Shown: positions 48,983 to 60,012, numbered from the stretch's first letter. The stretch: DNA of 64,000 nt from Desmodus rotundus (GCF_022682495.2 NC_071388.1:13999171-14063170); one strand, 5' to 3'. Numbers and translations are program-made. Notes: generated by a model from the letters alone, not told the origin.

Positions 48983-49740
48983 TTTTTTTTTTGTTTGTCT
49001 TGGCGCGTCTGTTACTTTAAGGGGCGGAGCCTTAGGTGTTTACCGGGGCGGGGTAATGCTGGTCTGCTGGGCTGTGATGCTGTATGTGGGGGCGGGGCCG
49101 AGAGGGAGCAATGGCGCCCGCTTCACTCTCCTCCGGATTTCAGTCTTTCACTCCGCTACCCACAATCAAACTGGGCCCCTCTGGTGCTGGTTCCCGAGTA
49201 AGTGGGCCTGTGCACACTCTAGGCCCCTGTGGGTCTCTCCAACAACCTCTCCTGTGAGGCTGGGAGTCTCTCCTGCTGCCGCCCCAACCCCCAGGGGTGC
49301 TTTCAATCAGAGGTTTGAGGCTTTATTTCCCCGAGCTAGAGCCCTGGGTTGCGCAGCGGTCTGCTTCGCTGCCCACCATTCGTTCGGTTTATCTGTGGGC
49401 GAATGTGGTGCCGCAAGGTGCTACCCGCCACTCTGCCTGCCCCACTCTCCGCCACTCTGAGTCCGGCCCTCTGGGTTTATCTGTGCAAATGTGGGACCGC
49501 AGGGTCTGCTAGTGCTCGGACTGCCTGCGCCATTTGTCCCACACTCCGCCAGTCTCAGTCCCGCCACAGCCACGCGAGTCCTCTCCACCCCAGTGCCGTC
49601 TCCGCCCCTCCTACCGGTCTGGATGAATGATTATTTTCTGTTTCCTTGGTGTTGGTCCCCCTTGCTGTTCGATTCTCTGTCAGTTCTGGTTGTGCGAGGA
49701 GGCGCAGTGTGTCTACCTACGCTGCCATCTTGGTTCTCCC
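48983..49740 (-). promoter_or_regulatory. L1-type 5' UTR / internal promoter, CpG-rich
   Basis: This is the only clearly CpG-rich stretch in the window. The element start carries the complement of CAAGATGGC (gccatcttg, 49724-49732), the YY1 site known at the start of primate L1 5' UTRs that positions transcription initiation. The rest contains repeated GC boxes ('ggggcggagc', 'ggggcggggc' as read on the plus strand near 49021-49100) and tandem monomers (listed separately). Promoter function is inferred from family knowledge. Confidence 0.75.
49310..49566 (-). repeat. Degenerate ~88-bp tandem monomers in the L1 5' UTR
   Basis: 'ggtttatctgtg' recurs at 49386 and 49474, a period of 88. Each is followed by matching text: 'aatgtggtgccgcaagg' versus 'aatgtgggaccgcaggg', then 'ccactctgcctgcccca' versus 'cggactgcctgcgcca', then 'ccgccactctgagtccggcc' versus 'ccgccagtctcagtcccgcc'. 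A shorter third unit upstream is suggested by 'cgcagcggtctgctt' and 'ccattcgttc' against 'cgcagggtctgct' and 'ccatttgtcc'. Confidence 0.75.
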
Positions 49741-49756
49741 TACAATTTCATTTATT

Positions 49757-50869
49757 GAAAAATAATTATTCTTTAGTGCTTATCTTTTAGACTCTAATAA
49801 ATTTTAAACAATGAAGAATTAGTTGTATTGCTTTAATCATCTTAATAAATGAATGTTTCTGACTTTAATTTTAGAGGGAGAAATAAGATAAGCAGGGAAT
49901 TGGATGATAACATTCTTATTGTTTAATGTAAATCTCTCCCTTCCTCACTTCTGTCTTTAATTAACTACCAGGAATCAACAAAATTATTATTGGTCTCTTG
50001 GCTAGAAAAATGATATATATACTTTCCAGGTCTGATTAGGTAAACAAATCACAAAGAGGATGGAGAAAGATCCTTAAATAAAAATTCCATAAATTGATTG
50101 CATTTCGGGCTTATTTGTTTAGCCTAATGGAAATAGTTAAATAAATACACTAATGAATCAGGCTCTTCCAACACTTAAGACAGTCCTGGGGAGCTAGTTA
50201 GGCATTTTTGGAACCTAGCTTACAATTTTAAATCTAAGTTGGACTATTTAGCGTTGTGAATCATGGATTAGTCAAATAATGTCTAAAAAGCAGTGTCAGC
50301 ATTAGCATTCCCAAAGGAAAAACAAAACAAAACAAAACAAAACAATTTGTCTCTGTGCTTGTTCTCACGGTGTAAATCCCACCATCATGGATGATTTCAT
50401 CCCATAAAAAGGACCTTACTAAACTTGGAGTAGAGATCAGATCATGAGAGACAGTTTACTCTCTTTGATTTTCATATATTTTATTTAATTTTAATTTGGT
50501 AGACCTCACTTTTTAACGATGGGCATATATAACCACTGACTTGTGAAATTTCCTGACATTTGCATTTGTGAGCCCCTGCAGGCCAGTCCCAGCACAGGAC
50601 TGGGCTCGCAGTGCATCCTCCTGCTCCGGCCATACAAGTTCTGCTGCTACTCCGGAGTAGACTTCGACCCACGCTTTACATCAAATGCCAAATTGATCTT
50701 TCCTCTTTTTGCCATCTGCTTCCTCCTTTCCCCCATGTTAGAATCTCCTCTAAAACAATCTGGTTTAGAAATCAAATTCAAGAAAAGAAATGTCTGCTGA
50801 AGACCCCCACACTTAGCTCTTCGATGCTCACCAGCCTTGACTCAATGGCGCGTGCAAGTGCCTGGCCAA
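49757..50869. other. Unannotated DNA between two L1 insertions
   Basis: The right flank of the half-L1 is AT-rich. Positions 50560-50680 are more GC-rich but yield no recognisable gene. Confidence 0.4.
50318..50345. repeat. (AAAAC)n microsatellite
   Basis: Five to six uninterrupted aaaac units. Confidence 0.95.
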
Positions 50870-50885
50870 CCATCACGTGTTTCTT

Positions 50886-51532
50886 TTCTTTTCTTTTTTA
50901 AAAAATTTTTATTGTTATTCAATTACAGTTGTATGCCTTTTCTCCCCATCCCTCCACCCCATCCCAGCTGAACCCACCTCCCTCCCCCACCTCCACCCTC
51001 CCCCTTGGTTTTGTCCATGTGTCCTTTATAGTAGTTCCTGTAATCCCCTCTTTCCACTGTCGCCCCCGCCCCTGGCTATTGTTAGATTGTTCTTAACTTC
51101 AATGTCTCTGGTTATATTTTGTTTGCTTTTTTCTTCTATTGATTATGTTCCAGTTAAAGGTGAGATCATATGGTATTTGTCCCTCACCGCCTGGCTTATT
51201 TCACTTAGCATAATGCTCTCCAGTTTCATCCATGCTGTTGCAAAGGGTATAAGCTCCTTCTTTCTCTCTGCTGCGTAGAATTCCATTGTGTAAATATACC
51301 ATAGTTTTTGGATCCACTCGTTTGCTGGGAATGCAGACTGGTGAGGCCACTGTGGAAAATAATATGGAATTTCCTCAGAAAACTAAAAATAGAACTGCCC
51401 TTTGACCCAGCAATTCCGCTGCTGGGATTATACCCTAAGAACCCTGAAACACCAATCCAAAAGAACCTGTGCACCCCAATGTTCATAGCAGCACAATTTA
51501 CAATAGCCAAGTACTGGAAGCAACCGAAGTGC
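50886..51532 (-). mobile_element. Young L1 3' end with 5' inversion (twin-primed)
   Basis: Perfect 16-bp target-site duplications 'ccatcacgtgtttctt' lie at 50870-50885 and 51533-51548. From the left come the complement of an A-rich tail, the C-rich complement of the 3' UTR and the end of ORF2 ('catatggtatttgtccctca', 'cttagcataatgctctccag') up to about 51329. The strand then flips, and 51330-51532 reads ORF2 forward (residues such as LPFDPAIPLLGLYPKN and NLCTPMFIAAQFTIAKYWKQP). The two segments are nearly contiguous in the L1 consensus (…gaagtgcc | cgagtggatcc…), as twin priming predicts. No functional ORF2 exists. Confidence 0.93.
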
Positions 51533-51548
51533 CCATCACGTGTTTCTT

Positions 51549-54500
51549 GCCATATTGTTAACAGTGAACCTTCAGTCAATGCTTACCGACAAGTTTTACA
51601 CTCTGAAAATTGACTATTTAAAATGATTTTGTTAATTTAGCAGGCGCTTATCTATGAGAGAATGAGAGTTATCTGGGGGATGAGAGCTCTTTTGATATTG
51701 AGCTGTGCATTTTGATGCCCTTTTTGCAGTATTTGCACGCCGTTATCCTATTTATTAAAGAGTGGATGACCACTTCCTGGCAGGGGCCCCAAATACTAAA
51801 AGCACAACCAGAAAATGAATGAATACAGCAGCTGAAGGTCAGAAAGAAGCAAATACCATAGACATGCCAATTACTTTTTGTTTGATAAAATTATAGATTC
51901 CTGAGCTGATTATATTGTACACCTGACAAGCACAGACCTTATTGATCCGAGGTAGAGCTGCCAGCCAGCACGGAGAAAAATAAGAGCTTTCTACTGTGGA
52001 AATGATTAAGTTATCTTTCCAATTCATCTTCACCTGTGATACAAAGAGAGTTCCCTAAAACTCTATGCTGCATTATAAGAAGTAAGGTAATAATCCTACT
52101 TTTGCAAAATCTGTATGTGATTTCCTCAAACCCCTTTCTCCCTTATTCCCCAAATTGAGTCTTCCTTAATGTCAGACACCTACTCGGGATAATTTCTGTC
52201 TTTTATTCTACTGATCCATTTGCTAAAGGGAATTACATTTAGACAATGCAACTTATTTATTTTCCAAATGTCATTTAAATTTTTTATCAAATGATTTTCT
52301 ATAATTTTCAACTGAGTGTAGCATCATACTGCAAATGGATAACGAGGTACAGAAATACAAAATGTTATTTCCAATAAGTTTTAATATCAAAGAACTTTAT
52401 AAACAGGAAATAAGGGTCATCAGCATTTACCACTTAGCTTGTTAATTTTGTGGGCAAATTATTTTTACATGCATTATCTCATTTTACCTCAAAATAGCTA
52501 TGTTCATTCCTATAAATAAGTAGTTCACAGGTGACTCTTAAATATATAAAATTTTGTAAATATTCATACCTATATTTTCAAATAGATCAAAGATCAAATA
52601 TTCTTCATAATTGAATGCATTTCTTTAATGCAGTGATGCATATGTAGGTGAATAAGTTTTCTCATTGCATGTTAGAATTTAAAGAATATATTAAAATATG
52701 TAATATTGAATAGTTTTTACAGTTTTTTTTTGTATTTTTATGCTGAACACTGAATGCAGCTTCCTTCGAAATAACGGTGTGATTAATTTCACTTTAAATT
52801 CCTGTCATGATACAAAATTATGCTAAAAAATGGCCCATCAGAACTGAATTCATTAAGTGACAACATGATGACATCTAACTTAATAATCTAAGGAAGAAAA
52901 GTCTGGGAAGTTATGGGAAATGTTGATTGATTGCAATTGATCTGAAATTATCTGTTCATTAAAATATCGCATCCTTGACAGCTTAACAAGTCAACCTTCG
53001 TAATGATAATGAAGCCGATAACACCACACTGTACATAAAGATGTGGTTTCATAAAATTCAATATGTTTACTAATAAGATACTAAGGCTTGATCATACTGT
53101 TGATTATAGTTTGGAAAATTGTACTTAACTGTATGCTTTATCAGTTATTAAAGCTGATAGCTTTATTTCTAACTTGTAATGTAGTCTTTCTCTAAGAATA
53201 CATACATTTATAATTTTACAATATTTTGCAAATTGCATTTGAATATGTAAGCAACTATTTTAATACAATTTAATAATATTGCACAATAGCTAGGAATGAG
53301 TTACTAGGGCAATCTTGCAGACTTATAGAAAATTCTCTAAATTGTAACATTTGAGTGATGACTAAATACAAAAAAATTTTTAAATGAACAAATAAATACA
53401 ATGTTTTTTAAAGCTTCATAGAAAAAATACAAATGTAATTGCAGTCTGAGAAGCAGCTGTCACTAATAAATAACTTCTTGGGGTTTAATAGCAACTTTTC
53501 TAGGTATTTATAAGGATTCAAGGTGTTTTATGTCTGCAGTAAATCAGATTGGTTAAATTTGAAGGGCAAATTTTACTTTTAGAATTTGAGTACATTTTTA
53601 TTCACTTGGAAACTTTAAGATTTCTGAAGGGGCTGTATGAATCCTTTGCAAGTAACAATCATTTAATTTTATAAAGACTTAACAGGCTTTGTCTGAAGCA
53701 ACGTGGCGCAGAGAAATGCCGTGGAGCTCTTGTCTGGGCTTATCACTGCACATGGATAGTAAGTTTCAAATGTGCTGGTCAGGGAGGGCTTAGAAGTAAA
53801 ACAACATGAGTGAGCCATCTGAAACATTGTTCATTGGTTTTTAGAAATCTTTCCACAAGCTAAATTTATCTTAGAGGCTATTTTGTTTCCATGATATAAT
53901 AAAAATAACTATTAATTTAATATCTGAATAAAATGATTCAAGACATTTTTAAAACACACAGAAGCCCTGGGATATTCAATTTCTTTATGGAAGCATGCAG
54001 GTTCAAGAAATAGGTAGTGTCTGTAACCAGGCGATTCTAAGAAAACAATGGGTAGGAAACCATATTAAATTTCCAAAAATAAATTGTAATACAAAAGTGA
54101 AATATTGCATGGAATCTGTCATATAATTCTAATGGATTGAAAGATAGGGCATGAAAAAAACTTGGAAAAATTGCAAGTGAATTATCTCAAAATACATATT
54201 GTTTACCTAATTAAAACATTAACGTAAACAAAAATATGAATTGCAAATACAATTGGCAAAAACCAAATTTTCAGCAGTCTATATTTGTACATGAGTATTT
54301 CTTGATGCCATCAAATAGATTGATAATTCCCAATTTTCTGAGTTTTAATAGATTAAATTAGTTTAACATTTAAACATGATGATAAATTAATTTTCCCCAA
54401 AATGTTATGCATGAAGCTGTTTTACAAAAACTCTCAAAACTAGTTGCTTTATTTAAACCATTACAAAAAATTGATACTAACATTACTGAAAACTAAGATT

Positions 54501-55415
54501 TTTCAATAGTCAATTAAAACACAAAATTTAAAAAAAATTAGAGAAATTTTCTCTATCCCTAAAACGAATTCCTTTACATGTTTAATGAGATGTGATCAGG
54601 ATTATTCTGCATAATATCAAATATACAAAAGTAGCTAATTAGGGAGTCATTAAGAATATCGGAGAGAAATTTGTCTTATATCTACCCCTCATCTGTATCT
54701 TTTCCCTTAACTCAAAATACTGTGTCAGGAGGGACAGCGGTGAGAGCTCTTGTTCCCACATTACTTTAACGAGGAAGCACACAGCTCACGGGCTTACCCG
54801 CTCCATCCTGTGATGACAAAGATGGGGATTTAGGATGCAGCTCGTCTTGTAGATGAGAGAACACATGTTTGTGCCTTTGGTTATTTTTGAGCCTCTGGAT
54901 CAGTAGACTGGAGATACTTCTAAAAACCAATACATATTCACTGTTATTTAAACTATTTGAAATGTAAACAGTGATAACTGATTTGAAAGAACAGACTCAT
55001 TCTTTGAAAACCTGTGTTCTTCAAATTGATTACAGTAATAAAAAGGATATGCTTTATTTTATATGGGACACCTTCTGGATTTAGAGAAAGAATACATAAT
55101 GAACAAAATTTTCTGGAAAATTTCTATTTATGAAGTTAATTCTTTGGCAATAGTAACAGTTCTGCATGTTAAGTGCTGAGCGGGGCCACTCCCATGGCTC
55201 ACCCAATCAGAGTGAGAGTTTAAATTTCTCCTACAGAACTTAATAACAAGCAATGCAAATAATTGCATCACAGTCCATATAAATATACAAGGCCATTTAC
55301 ATAATGGACTCATTTTGCGATTATGTTAAGTTTATAACAATTCTGTGTGTCATTAAGGCAAAAGCTCACATAATTTATTCTTAGCTGATTTATCATTCCA
55401 AATAAAACATATTTC
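51549..55415. other. Repeat-poor AT-rich DNA, possible conserved elements
   Basis: No gene or confident repeat was found in nearly 4 kb. The interval at 52840-53030 is rich in homeodomain-like TAAT/ATTA and TGATTGAT motifs with even composition and is a candidate conserved non-coding element. This is only a visual impression. Confidence 0.4.
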
Positions 55416-55560
55416 ATGCAACCTCCCCTGCTTAAAATCTTTGAGTAATTTTCTTTGCATGGAATCAAGACCACCTGTTGCTGGACACCATTTATCTTTT
55501 CAGACTCATTTCCCAGAACATTCTGCCAGACTGTACATGGTTGATTCCAGAATTTCACAA
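55416..55560 (+). mobile_element. L2 LINE relic
   Basis: The order 'cctcccctgcttaaaatctt', 'tttgcatggaatcaagacca' and 'cttttcagactcatttccca' resembles the L2 3' region (ctcaaaaccttc…tagcatggcattcaaggcc…ccagcctcatctccc). It is highly diverged. Confidence 0.55.
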
Positions 55561-56965
55561 ACACTTTTCATCACATAATACTCTTTTTACTTTTAAGTTT
55601 ATAATGACAAAACACTAGCAAGAGCACAAAATAAAAGGCTCTCTTGAATTAAGGATAGTAGTGTAAGTGACTTAATTATAGTAAAATGTTACTGACATTC
55701 AGTGATTGCTTTATATTAAAAAGTACAGTAAAATATAATTGCAAATTTATTAAAAGAAGATGAAAATAGCAAAAATGATTATACTATGTCATATTGTGCT
55801 ACATTACGATGAAGACAAAATTTGAACACAAGACTCCACTTTTTGTTTTAACACACAGCCTACCTTCATCATGGCAGAGAAACTTTAACTTACAATATTA
55901 ACTTACAATTGGGAGAAAGAAGTAACATAGATTAGTAATCATCAAACATACAAATTAAATTAATATTAAAATTGATTTGTAAATGATTTCTATGAAATAA
56001 AATATCTAGCTAAAATGATGATGTTAAATATATAAATGTTTTAAAACTGCTTAGGTAAAGATATGTGAGTTTAAGTGTTTATAGTAAAAAAGTTGCATTT
56101 TTGCTCCCTGTACATATCAGCTCTGTGCAGACACCAATTTCTACCCATCTCTTTATAGAGGTTTCCTATTACTAATCCATGTGTATGCATGCATGCAAAA
56201 AATATACAGGGCATATCATCTTTATCATCTTATGTAGAGTAAATTCAGCTTCACTTCTGAGCTACTATCCAAGGAACAACAAAGATGACTAGAAAAGTAC
56301 ATTAATGTCATGTCGAATGCTTTGATATTGCTACAGTGAGATTTTACCATATAAAAGAACAGAGCGTGTGAATGTTCATGTGTAACAAAATGTTTAACAT
56401 ACCCTTTTCTCTTTATCGTCCCAAGTATATCTCAATGGTGGATAGGGCATACATTTTTTTAATCTAATTTTTAATGTCCAGTTGAGCTCCTTGCATGAGA
56501 TCAGGGCAAGGAGATGGAAGATAGTACCCCCAGACTTCTGTAGTCTATTTGCACATTAAAATAGGGCTGAGCTGTGTAACTAGAAGGATGTTATTCTGTA
56601 ATTATGTGTGATATTTGAGGTTTAATCATACATGTTATTATATCTTTTTCCATGCTCTTTCTTGAATGAGTCATTCTGGAAAGCCAGCTGCCTTGTCACA
56701 GATACATGGAAGCCGGTCTGTAGGGAAGTAATTGTGGGCAGGAACTGAGGCCTCTGCCATCAACACGCACTGACTTGCAAACATTTGAGTGAGTTACCGA
56801 AAAAATAGATCATCCAGTCCTGGTCAAAAACTGAGATCATTGCACACCCAACCAACATCTTGACTGCGATGTGAGAAAAGGCTGAGCCAGAAACACCCAG
56901 TTAAACCACTCTCAAATTCGGGACTCTAAAGAATTGTTTGATGTAAATATGTTGTTTTTAAATTT
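55561..56965. other. AT-rich unannotated DNA
   Basis: No supported feature was found. Confidence 0.4.
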
Positions 56966-57146
56966 TAAAAAAGTTATTTATTGATTGATTGATTGGAGAG
57001 AGAGAGAGAGAGAAACATGGATTTGTGGTTCCACTTACTGATGCATTCATTGGCTGACTCTTATATGTGCCCTGACAGGGGACCGAACCTGCAAACTTGG
57101 GGTATTGGGACGATGCTCTAACCAACTGAGCTACCCAGATGGGTCC
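56966..57146 (-). mobile_element. Ves SINE
   Basis: The complement of a Ves SINE shows an A/T-rich start, 'ttattgattgattgattgga', a (GA)n tract at 56997-57013, 'tatatgtgccctgacagggg', the B-box complement 'gaccgaacctgcaaacttgg' and the A-box complement 'ctctaaccaactgagctacc'. The target-site duplication is not clear. Confidence 0.9.
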
Positions 57147-57552
57147 TTTAATTACTTCTGTGAGGCACTAATTTTTTATTTCATTTGTGACAAAGCAACA
57201 GATACCTAGTATAAGTGTGTATTGTCCATCTCAAAAGCCAACTTTCACTACTCCTAACCCTCAAGAAAGAAAACCCAGTCTGTTGTCTTCCTCTCAATGA
57301 GGGAACTCACTAATGATGAGGGTTATCAAATGCATCTGGGCCTTCCTTCTTTTCCTCTGGTCATCAGCCAACCCTTATTTCTTACATTTTTTAAATCAAT
57401 ATTTCTAGATTTCTCCAACTTCATGACAGGAAATCTAAATTAAGTCACCATGAGAATTACCGTAGATTACACCTGCAGTTAATGAATTGTGTCTTGCTTG
57501 GCTTGTACTTCTGAACACTTAACTCCATTCTCTACAAAGCAGCAAATAGAAG
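57147..57552. other. Unannotated DNA
   Basis: No supported feature was found. Confidence 0.4.
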
Positions 57553-57554
57553 TA

Positions 57555-57730
57555 TAGGCATAAGTTCAAAGATATTGGAAGGTTTGTTCCAGACCACTGC
57601 AATAAAACAAACATCACAATAAAGTAACTGTTAATCTTTTTGCTGGTGGAGGATCTGGCTTTTAGTTCGTATCAGTGCATTATTTGTGAATTGCAACAAA
57701 GTGAAGCATAACAAAGAGAGGTATGTCTTG
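57555..57730 (+). mobile_element. Tigger1 miniature element with both inverted repeats
   Basis: The left end 'taggcataagttcaaagata' and right end 'cataacaaagagaggtatgt' (then cttg) are the two Tigger1 termini. TA dinucleotides flank both sides (57553-57554 and 57731-57732). Internal text 'ggttccag'-like 'ggtttgttccagaccactgc' and 'atctttttgctggtggagga' also match Tigger1. At 176 bp it is a deletion derivative without transposase. Confidence 0.85.
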
Positions 57731-57732
57731 TA

Positions 57733-58420
57733 TTTATGAGTAGAAAAATCTTCACTTAAGTCTTGTTAATATTTATCTCTGTAGGTCCTTCAGAAACATA
57801 TTGCTTCACATCGTTTACAAAGGCCTTCATGTTTGGACTCTGCTCTTTGCTTCCTTATCATCTATGATCACTGCCTTCACTATAAGTGTAACCAGGGGGT
57901 GCTCCCCTCTGAGTGTCTCTTCTATTGATAGATGTCAAGATCTCACTTGAAACACACTAATTCAGCAATTGTTTCTGTTTCTCAACTGTTGATCTGATGA
58001 ATTTATTTTATGCATCTTGATAAACAAAAACATAACATATTTACTCATATTACTAGGACAACAGAATAATTTTAGTGTATGTGATTTTCCTTCTCAAGAA
58101 GTATATGCTGAAGTACTAAGATGATAATGTCTACAATTTATTTCAAATGGTTTATAAAAACTATATATGGAGAGAAAATATGGCAAAATATTTTTAAAAA
58201 TTAACACATATAAGTAAAAAGTATATGAGTGTTGCTCATATTCTTGAAAATTTGCTTTAAAATAAATATTTTTAAAATTAAAACGAGAAAAAAGGAAAAG
58301 TAAATTCCTGATATGGAATAATAAGGACCAAACTTCTTCCCATCTGAAGCAGCTAAAAATATAAATATATAGAAATAGGTTTATAAAACATTAGATAACA
58401 GACAAGAAAATCTAGTGATC
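57733..58420. other. AT-rich unannotated DNA
   Basis: No supported feature was found. Confidence 0.4.
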
Positions 58421-59120
58421 TCTGAAAATAATAAAAAGTTATTTGGGCTGAAAATTGCCCCAGCGTAGTGTCCAGAGAGTTTCCAGGTTGTAGCATTAGG
58501 AGGTGAAACCTGGGAATCCTCTTTGAGTGGAGGACGCTGAGACAGCAATCCAGGGAAGCCAAGGTGGCTCTGGGAGGAGCATCAGAGCACCAAAGGTGAA
58601 TGGGCTGCCCACAGAGAGGCTCTGAGATCTGCAGGTTTTTCACCATGCACTGCAGATTTGAGTACAGATTAGGGCAAAGGTATGAGAGGTCCATCTCTGT
58701 GCCAAAACACAATACAGAGCAAAATGGGACACCTTGTAAATTGTGGACATTAGATAGAGCGCTAAGAAGGAGCTTAGTCATGAGAAGTTAGGCAGGCATT
58801 AAATATTGTACTTACAAAGCTAGAAAGGAAGACCCAAACGGATCAAACTGATTTCAAGTAATTTAACGGCATCCAGAAAAGATCCTCAGGAATAATTAGG
58901 AGTGGAAATATTCAGCACCAACAATGCAAAATTACATTATCTGGCATATATCAAGTTACCAGCATTCTAAGAATCAAAGCAATATAGCTCATAGCTAAGA
59001 AAGATATGCAATCAACCAAAATTGACCAATAAATTATGTAAATAATAAAATTAGGGAAAAAGTCTTAAAATACTTTCAAACTAAGTATTTTAAAGGAACC
59101 AAAGTAAAGCATAAACATTC
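58421..59120 (+). mobile_element. Old L1M 5' UTR relic, probable
   Basis: 'caacaatgcaaaattacatt', 'atctggcatatatcaagtta' and 'tgcaatcaaccaaaattgac' parallel the 5' UTR of old L1M elements (…gtccggcatccaatcaaaaattaccagg…). The upstream GC-balanced part to about 58421 may be the same element. The 142-codon open frame on the minus strand (58781-58353) that crosses it is a chance antisense frame. Confidence 0.55.
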
Positions 59121-59664
59121 TGTCATCCAAATTACATCAACATCATTGAAAACCAAAATAAAATAAAGCACAAAACTGTCAGCCTATATTTATTTACCTA
59201 GTCAACTTATATTTCAAAAAAAATTAAATAAAGTCAACATATAAAACTTTATAGTCAACAGATATGCACTACAAAAGTTTTATGAGAGTGCTTTAAGCAC
59301 AAGGAAATGCCATCAGACAGAAGCATGGATCTACATTAAGGATGTAGAGTACTATGAATGGTAATTACTAAATATAAATACAAATAAATATAAATATAAA
59401 TACTTGTATTCATTATGCTTAATTCAATGTTTAAAATAAAAAGGAATTTATTAGATCTATAATAAGAATATCATGAAGAGGTTTTAGGAAGAAATGTAAG
59501 TACACTCTTGTAAAAGACGTGTTATGACGACCTAAAATTGGATACTATAAACCTTAATGCAATCATGGAAATAATAGAGCTGAAATATACTACAAAAAGA
59601 GGTAAAATGGATGCATAAATAAAATAATAATCAAACCTGCAGGAGGTAGATTCAAACCCAACCA
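59121..59664. other. A-rich DNA with (ATAAAT)n tract
   Basis: Low-complexity 'aaatataaatacaaataaat' occurs near 59368-59405. Nothing else is supported. Confidence 0.5.
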
Positions 59665-59952
59665 CAGTATGGTAAACAGAAAGATTGCTTTCCAAAGATG
59701 TCCACACCCTAACTCTCATCACGAAATGTATTTCATTATATGCCAAGAGACACACCAACAGACCTGATAAGTTGAGAATTTTAAAATGGGGTAATTATCT
59801 TGTATTATGCAGGTGGACCAATACAATCACAAGAATTCTTCTAATGAGAGACCGAAGTCTCAAAGCAGACATCAACGGGAGGGGAAACTAGACTATTATA
59901 TTTCCCCAAGTTGCATCTACTCATATCAAGAATATGAGTAAAAGGCCCCTCC
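59665..59952 (+). mobile_element. MaLR-type LTR relic (MLT1-like)
   Basis: 'aaagatgtccacaccctaac', 'ttatatgccaagagacacac', 'gagaattttaaaatggggta', 'attatcttgtattatgcagg' and 'tggaccaatacaatcacaag' follow a common MaLR LTR consensus in order. It is diverged, without an internal region. Confidence 0.7.
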
Positions 59953-60012
59953 ATCTATCTCCCTCTTGTAAAAGTGCTTTAACTATTAAATAGAATAAAG
60001 TGCATAGAAGTT

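Larger units (their letters stand above)
47909..49740 (-). mobile_element. Young ORF2-less L1 (HAL1-like 'half-L1')
   Basis: This is a retrotransposon inserted on the minus strand. Perfect 16-bp direct repeats 'tacaatttcatttatt' flank it at 47893-47908 and 49741-49756. In element order it has a GC-rich 5' UTR (49740-48983) beginning with an L1-like 'ggagaaccaagatggcagcg' start, then an ORF1 (48982-48284). After the ORF1 stop it passes directly into a G-rich 3' UTR, an AATAAA signal (complement of 47925-47930) and a short A tail. ORF2, about 3.8 kb in a normal L1, is absent although both ends are intact, so this is not ordinary 5' truncation. The 3' end shares 'attacagttgt' with the ordinary L1 at 50886, which suggests mobilisation by L1 enzymes. 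The alternative is a one-off internally deleted L1 copy. Confidence 0.88.

Noticed and set aside
48786..49460. 224-codon plus-strand ORF as a real gene
   Set aside because: It lies wholly antisense to an L1 5' UTR and ORF1, and its composition simply reflects GC-rich DNA. It is reported only as an observation.
49297..49790. Several overlapping plus-strand ORFs of 70-100 codons
   Set aside because: All fall in the antisense strand of the same CpG-rich L1 5' UTR. Several frames are open at once, which indicates low stop frequency rather than coding.
51308..51613. 101-codon plus-strand ORF as an independent gene
   Set aside because: Its residues are the C-terminal part of L1 ORF2p carried by the inverted half of the insertion at 50886-51532, and then unique flank.
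58353..58781. 142-codon minus-strand ORF
   Set aside because: No recognisable domain. It overlaps sequence that probably belongs to an old L1M 5' UTR read in the other direction.
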